Shown here: piece after piece, positions 60,481-64,000 of the stretch
Layout of the letters: each line of letters begins with the position of its first letter
Numbering within the stretch: the stretch's first letter is position 1
Source: Eudromia elegans
Lineage: Eukaryota; Chordata; Aves; Tinamiformes; Tinamidae
Direction: 5' to 3'
Assembly: GCA_003342815.1 (NCBI GenBank)
Contig: PTEX01000147.1
Location: forward strand, 761,239-825,238
DNA length: 64,000 nt
Position numbers and translations under genes: made by a program
The notes under the pieces: model-generated
Database searches by the model: none
The model's input: only the letters and a program-made list of their open reading frames with translations
What the model was told of the DNA's origin: nothing

Positions 60481-60547
60481 CTGTATCAGTGTTTAGTCAA
60501 GTTTTATCCTCACAGGGATCAGAGACCTGATTCAACATCATTTACAG
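60481..60547 (-). ncRNA. Candidate additional box C/D snoRNA (unrecognised) in GAS5
   Basis: On the minus strand: terminal stem CTGTA (60543-60547) with TACAG (60481-60485), C box ATGATGT (60535-60541, 6/7 to consensus), D' CTGA (60519-60522), C'-like GTGAGGA (about 60507-60513), D box CTGA (60486-60489). The spacing, 12 bases from C to D' and 17 from C' to D, is normal for this class. It lies in the inferred intron between the exons at 61032-61117 and 60380-60405, the only GAS5 intron without a named snoRNA. I recognise neither guide. A chance arrangement remains possible. Confidence 0.45.
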
Positions 60548-61302
60548 CAATGGTTACACTCCCCAGCCCCAGTCAAAAAGAAATTTCACCCAGTTACACT
60601 CTCCAGCACATTTAATTTTTTCCTCAACCCCAAGGACTTAATTGTAGAAATGAGAAATTTGAAATTATGGGACTTCAGTGTTATGGACTTTGTGACAAAG
60701 TCTGTATAACCCAGAAAAAGCACTTTAATAGCATTTTTGCCTTTACTAATAAAACATTTAGACTCAACAAAAATAAAACATTAAAAAACTTGTAAAATTC
60801 TTAGGCAATCTGCAATAGATTTACTCTGTGCTTTTATTGCAAAGCCTTGTCCATCTGTCCTCAAATGCACATTGACACAGGGTATTATATCTCTGCTTTA
60901 GATTTTTCAGAGGCACAGCACAGGCCCTCTTACTCCCAAATGCTCTCAAGTTCAAGATTAACAGCTGTTCTGTAGCAGATATTATACAAATGCAATATAC
61001 CCAATCATAGTATCCATTCTAAATTAGTTACCTTCAGTCAGCAAGGTCTTCTCTTCACCAACAGCTTAAANTTTCTTGCACTACAGAGGCATCCTACATT
61101 GTTCTGTCCTGAGAAGCCTGCAAAGCAACAGTTACTTATAGCAACTGGAACACTAATATCTGATGAAGCAAGAATAGCAAATTTATTCCACTGTTTGTGG
61201 CTAAACTCACAAAGACATGTTCTTATATTCTATTTTTCTGAAAAACTTTTAATGTTGAGCCTGTTTATTAATGGAAGATATGAATTATTATTATTAAAGG
61301 AA

Positions 61303-61385
61303 GCTGCATCAGATAGGAGCGAAAGACAATTAACAGTGTGATCATCACAGATAATCTGCTGAACTATGTTGTCATCATACGCAGC
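61303..61385 (-). ncRNA. SNORD77/SNORD80-type box C/D snoRNA, extra copy
   Basis: C box ATGATGA (61372-61378), D box CTGA (61309-61312), terminal stem GCTGC/GCAGC. Carries both guide elements, CATAGTTCAGCAGA before D' and TCTTTCGCTCCTAT before D, and an internal TGATGA. It is closely related to the copy at 61539-61619 in the preceding intron. By its two guides it resembles the double-guide SNORD80; by position it is next to SNORD77. The second guide is complementary, apart from one G-U pair, to the 28S segment around human G1612. Confidence 0.9.
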
Positions 61386-61538
61386 CTTCACAGATCAGGG
61401 ATATATATATAAGTAATAAAACATTTACCTTCCAAAGCTTAAATGCTTCATCTTTCAGTGCCTACAAGACAAAAAGAGAAATATTTCCTTAGCCACCTTG
61501 GCAAGAGCCGGACTTGCTGGGAGGAGATCACAACAGCT

Positions 61539-61619
61539 AGATACATCAGATAGGAGCGAAAGACAAATCTCTGCTCATCACAGAATATTCTGCTGAACTA
61601 TGTTGTCATCACTGTATCT
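61539..61619 (-). ncRNA. SNORD77: SNORD77 (box C/D snoRNA in GAS5; also carries the SNORD80-type second guide)
   Basis: C box GTGATGA (61606-61612), D box CTGA (61546-61549), terminal stem AGATAC/GTATCT as in mammalian SNORD77/80. Guide one CATAGTTCAGCAGA (28S A1521 in human numbering from memory) and guide two TCTTTCGCTCCTAT. It lies after SNORD76, the SNORD77 slot. Confidence 0.92.
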
Positions 61620-61931
61620 GCTTTGGAGTAATTGTTCCCAACTACCACCTCTTTCTCACAATAGCTTTGAGCCAAGTAAAAGCTCTCTGTAAAAAACATG
61701 TTAAGAAATTTTCAAAAGTCTTTTTAATAATAGTAACTGTAATTTTCTGTGATTTAGTGGAATAAATCCCAAGCCACTTCCACAGACAAGAAAGCATGGA
61801 TTTTATCAAGTTTCTTACCAGGTAATCTTTCTTTAACTCTTCCAAGGGCATGATTCAAAGCCTGGAGGGAAAAAAACAGCTGTGAAATCTATGTTCAGAA
61901 GTCAAAATCCCAGGGAGCATTCTCCACTGCT

Positions 61932-62017
61932 GTGCCTCTCAGATATAAATAATGGTGGTATAAGTTCTCATCAGACTCTCGGTCAAGAGTAGCAAGCAAA
62001 CGTCATCATAGTGGCAC
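61932..62017 (-). ncRNA. SNORD76: SNORD76 (box C/D snoRNA in GAS5)
   Basis: C box ATGATGA (62003-62009), D box CTGA (61939-61942), stem GTGCC/GGCAC. TTGCTACTCTTGA and ACCACCATTAT match SNORD76 of other vertebrates (28S guide). Confidence 0.93.
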
Positions 62018-62246
62018 CAGAAGGAGAACTCAACTGAGGGGATAAAGTCTGACTCCTAATGTAGAAATTATAAGTTTTACCTAAATGAACCACAGTCACA
62101 AAGTCATTTCACACTCAATTTTTAAGAAGATTTTACCTTTTGAAGTAGCAAGTCTCCAACTGCGTGGGCAGATCTGGAAGAGATATCAGAGATTCAAACA
62201 CCAAAAGAACTAACCAAGATGTTTTTAGAGTGACACTAACAGAAAC

Positions 62247-62311
62247 AGCCTCAGTACGGAGTTTTCAGAAATCCCTTCTGTCCACTACTCTTAAAATGTA
62301 CATCAGAGGCT
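62247..62311 (-). ncRNA. SNORD75: SNORD75 (box C/D snoRNA in GAS5)
   Basis: AGCCTC/GAGGCT stem, C box CTGATGT at 62300-62306 (slightly off consensus), D box CTGA at 62251-62254, and guide GTGGACAGAAGGGATTT before D' CTGA, diagnostic of SNORD75 (28S guide). Confidence 0.93.
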
Positions 62312-63016
62312 CTTCAGTCTAGGTAAGTAACAATAATTCAAACAGTTGCAGGCACTTTTTTGAAATAAACAACTGACACTTACTTTTTCAAAAAAAAAAG
62401 TCATCAATTGCTACAGATAATGAAATAGCAATATTATACAGTATTTACTGTAATCTTGCATTATAGTTAGAGATTTTTTTAAAGAATGAACACTCCCTGA
62501 GAAAACACTACAAGCAGTTACTAAATTACTGAATTCCTGAATTACAGCCTGTTTGCTGAATGCACCTGCAGAGTGGGCACAGGGATTCACAACTCAAATA
62601 CCACACTTCAGAAGTAGTGCCTACCTGCTTTGCTCCAAAGGAGAGGGAACCCTTAACCTGAGGCATCTTATCTAAAAAAAAAAAACAAAAGAAAATCCAT
62701 TAGTTTTTTCTAAAACCATTATCCCAGAAGGAAACATTCACAACACTAAACTAAAATATATAGGCTCAGTTGAAAACTACAAATAAAATTCCCACTCTCC
62801 TGACACAAGGCAACAAAAAAAATTGCTAGCCATATTTTTAAACATTGGAATGGAATTTGGTCTGTAGAAATATGATAGCACCAAATTCCTCCATTTTCTG
62901 CAGCTTCAGTCTTACTGTGGAAGCATCTAGGCAGTCCTGTGGCCATTAGCCGAGTTCGGCCGCTCAGGCCGGACCACGTGGTGCTTCGGCCATGCCAGAT
63001 ACAGGGTGCTCCATGT

Positions 63017-63085
63017 CCAGCTCAGCTATGTTGGCATTCATCAGCTTCTCAGATGTCCCTACCAACATAGTTTTCATCATGTGCA
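63017..63085 (-). ncRNA. SNORD74: SNORD74 (box C/D snoRNA in the first GAS5 intron)
   Basis: C box ATGATGA (63074-63080), D' CTGA after the guide TGTTGGTAGGGACAT, internal CTGATGA, then ATGCCAACATAG before D box CTGA (63022-63025). It matches SNORD74 and sits in intron 1 as in mammals. TGTCC/GGACA just outside extends the stem. Confidence 0.94.
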
Positions 63086-63359
63086 GGCTCATGGACAGCA
63101 AGTAAAGAGCTACTGCGCTACTCTAAATACACAGGGTTTGAGACCTGCGGCTTCAACACCCAGGAGCCTGTTGCCCAGCCTGAGCAGCATGAGAAAAAAC
63201 GCAGCCCTGCACTTACAAACGGACTGTTCTGCAGTGCATTGCCCCCACTTTCTCCATGAGCAAAATGCTCTCCCCAGCGTGGCACCTGCTTCCCACTACG
63301 CAGCCGATTCACGGACGGCCACAATATACTACTGCGCTTCACACTGCCTTCTGTATTAG

Positions 63360-64000
63360 TCAACAGCGCCTTCAAGAATGGCCACACGCGGCCCCGCCTT
63401 TAGCCCCCAGGCCGCGGCTCCACGTAGAGCGCCGTGTCCGGCGGGGCTCCTCAGGCCCCACTCGCGCCTGCAGTGCGGCCGCTGCTCCCGCTACGCTCGG
63501 CCCTTCCCCACGCGGGCCGCGCCTCAGGCCGCAGCAGCTCCCAATCTCGCTCCATCCTCCCCCATCCGCCCCGCCGCGGAGCAACGAGCGCCCGCAGGGC
63601 CCCGCCGCACCGGGCCGAGGGGAACCGCGGACTCAGTGACCGGGCTGGGCCCAGTCGGAGGCCACACTCACCGACACTGGAACCACGCCGCAAGACACCG
63701 CATGCGGAAAGGAAATGGCGGCTGCCGCACCTCCTCTTATATAGGCCGGCGCCGGAGGGCGGCGCATCGCGCGCGCGCAGCACAGAAGGCTTTCCCCGCG
63801 CAACGCGGCCGCGCCGCCTTGGTTCCCGCCCGCGCCGTGGCGGCGGAGAGGCCCCGCCCGCGTGGGGGCGGGAGCCGGGGCGGAGCGGAGCCGGGCGGGA
63901 GGGAGGAGGCCGATGCGCGCCGGGCGGGGGTTTTCTTCCGGGGTGCGGCGCTCTTGGGGGGGGTTTCGCTTCCGGGACGGCGCTCGGGGCCGTTCCCACC
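63360..64000. promoter_or_regulatory. CpG island at the GAS5 5' end
   Basis: High GC and CpG density from about 63.36 kb to the window edge covers GAS5 exon 1 and its upstream flank. In mammals GAS5 shares a divergent promoter with ZBTB37; a + strand start beyond or near the right edge is therefore likely, but no ZBTB37 coding sequence is in the window. Long frames here are GC-driven. Confidence 0.75.
63706..63745 (-). promoter_or_regulatory. GAS5 core promoter: TATA box and 5'TOP-like initiator
   Basis: On the minus strand CCTATATAAG (63736-63745) is followed about 25-30 bases later by the pyrimidine tract ATTTCCTTTCCG (about 63704-63715), where transcription should begin. A C/T-rich start is the hallmark of 5'TOP snoRNA host genes, whose RNA stability responds to growth and mTOR signalling. 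Confidence 0.65.

Larger units (their letters stand above)
56850..63712 (-). ncRNA. GAS5: GAS5, snoRNA host gene (13 inferred exons, 12 introns each with a C/D-type element)
   Basis: Non-coding 5'TOP transcript whose introns release box C/D snoRNAs for rRNA 2'-O-methylation. Identified from its snoRNAs, which occur in the conserved order 74-75-76-77-44-78-79-80-47-81. Exons inferred from splice borders between them, in transcript order: 63672-63712, 62625-62671, 62137-62173, 61819-61861, 61429-61461, 61032-61117, 60380-60405, 59872-59921, 58984-59023, 58398-58445, 57378-57408, 57138-57174 and about 56850-56962. Exons are only 26-113 bases and hold no meaningful reading frame, as in mammals, where exon sequence is poorly conserved and the RNA is removed by translation-dependent decay. 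Mammalian GAS5 has about 12 exons and 10 snoRNAs; the extra exon goes with an extra SNORD77-type copy. Exons 61032-61117 and 60380-60405 are the least certain borders. Confidence 0.93.

Noticed and set aside
63256-63999. Frames of 127 and 182 codons at the right end
   Set aside because: GC-driven frames that cover GAS5 exon 1 and its promoter; no protein motif. Not taken as ZBTB37 coding sequence.

Overview
The window is vertebrate nuclear DNA, almost certainly from a bird. The evidence is small spliced exons with GT-AG borders, three CpG islands, a 5'-truncated CR1 LINE ending in the bird-typical ATTCTATG-type tail, and low repeat density. Scattered single N bases and one 107-base N gap show that this is a draft assembly. 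I cannot name the species from the sequence.

Layout, left to right. (1) 592-9341, + strand: the last nine coding exons of SHCBP1L, a right-handed beta-helix (PbH1) protein; its 5' part lies off the left edge. (2) 10304-34727, - strand: complete DHX9 (RNA helicase A), 27 coding exons that join in frame to a 1,231-residue protein. It meets SHCBP1L tail to tail and carries an antisense CR1 copy in its second-last intron. Its CpG-island promoter lies at about 34.4-34.95 kb. (3) 36709-44808, - strand: complete NPL (N-acetylneuraminate lyase), 11 coding exons joining in frame to 307 residues with the catalytic Lys and Tyr present. Its likely CpG-island promoter at 45.2-45.7 kb is interrupted by the assembly gap. 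(4) About 45.8-54.1 kb: a gene-poor stretch with no convincing gene. (5) 54210-56096, + strand: a four-exon SOUL/HEBP2-type heme-binding protein of 183 residues. (6) About 56850-63712, - strand: GAS5, the non-coding host gene of box C/D snoRNAs, with 13 inferred exons. Its introns hold recognisable SNORD74, 75, 76, 77, 44, 78, 79, 47 and 81, an extra SNORD77/80-type copy, a decayed SNORD80, and one further C/D-like element that I do not recognise. (7) 63.36-64.0 kb: the CpG island with the GAS5 TATA box and pyrimidine-rich start; a divergent + strand gene may begin beyond the edge.

The block SHCBP1L-DHX9-NPL matches the order known from human 1q25.3. GAS5 belongs to a separate part of human 1q25, so here two blocks that are megabases apart in mammals lie about 10 kb apart with a SOUL gene between them. 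The genes do not form one pathway: DHX9 is a nuclear RNA/DNA helicase, NPL degrades sialic acid, SOUL binds heme or porphyrin, and the GAS5 snoRNAs guide 2'-O-methylation of rRNA. The most unusual observations are in GAS5: an SNORD80 with damaged C box and guides, two intact copies upstream that carry both of its guides, and a candidate additional C/D snoRNA in an intron that would otherwise be empty.
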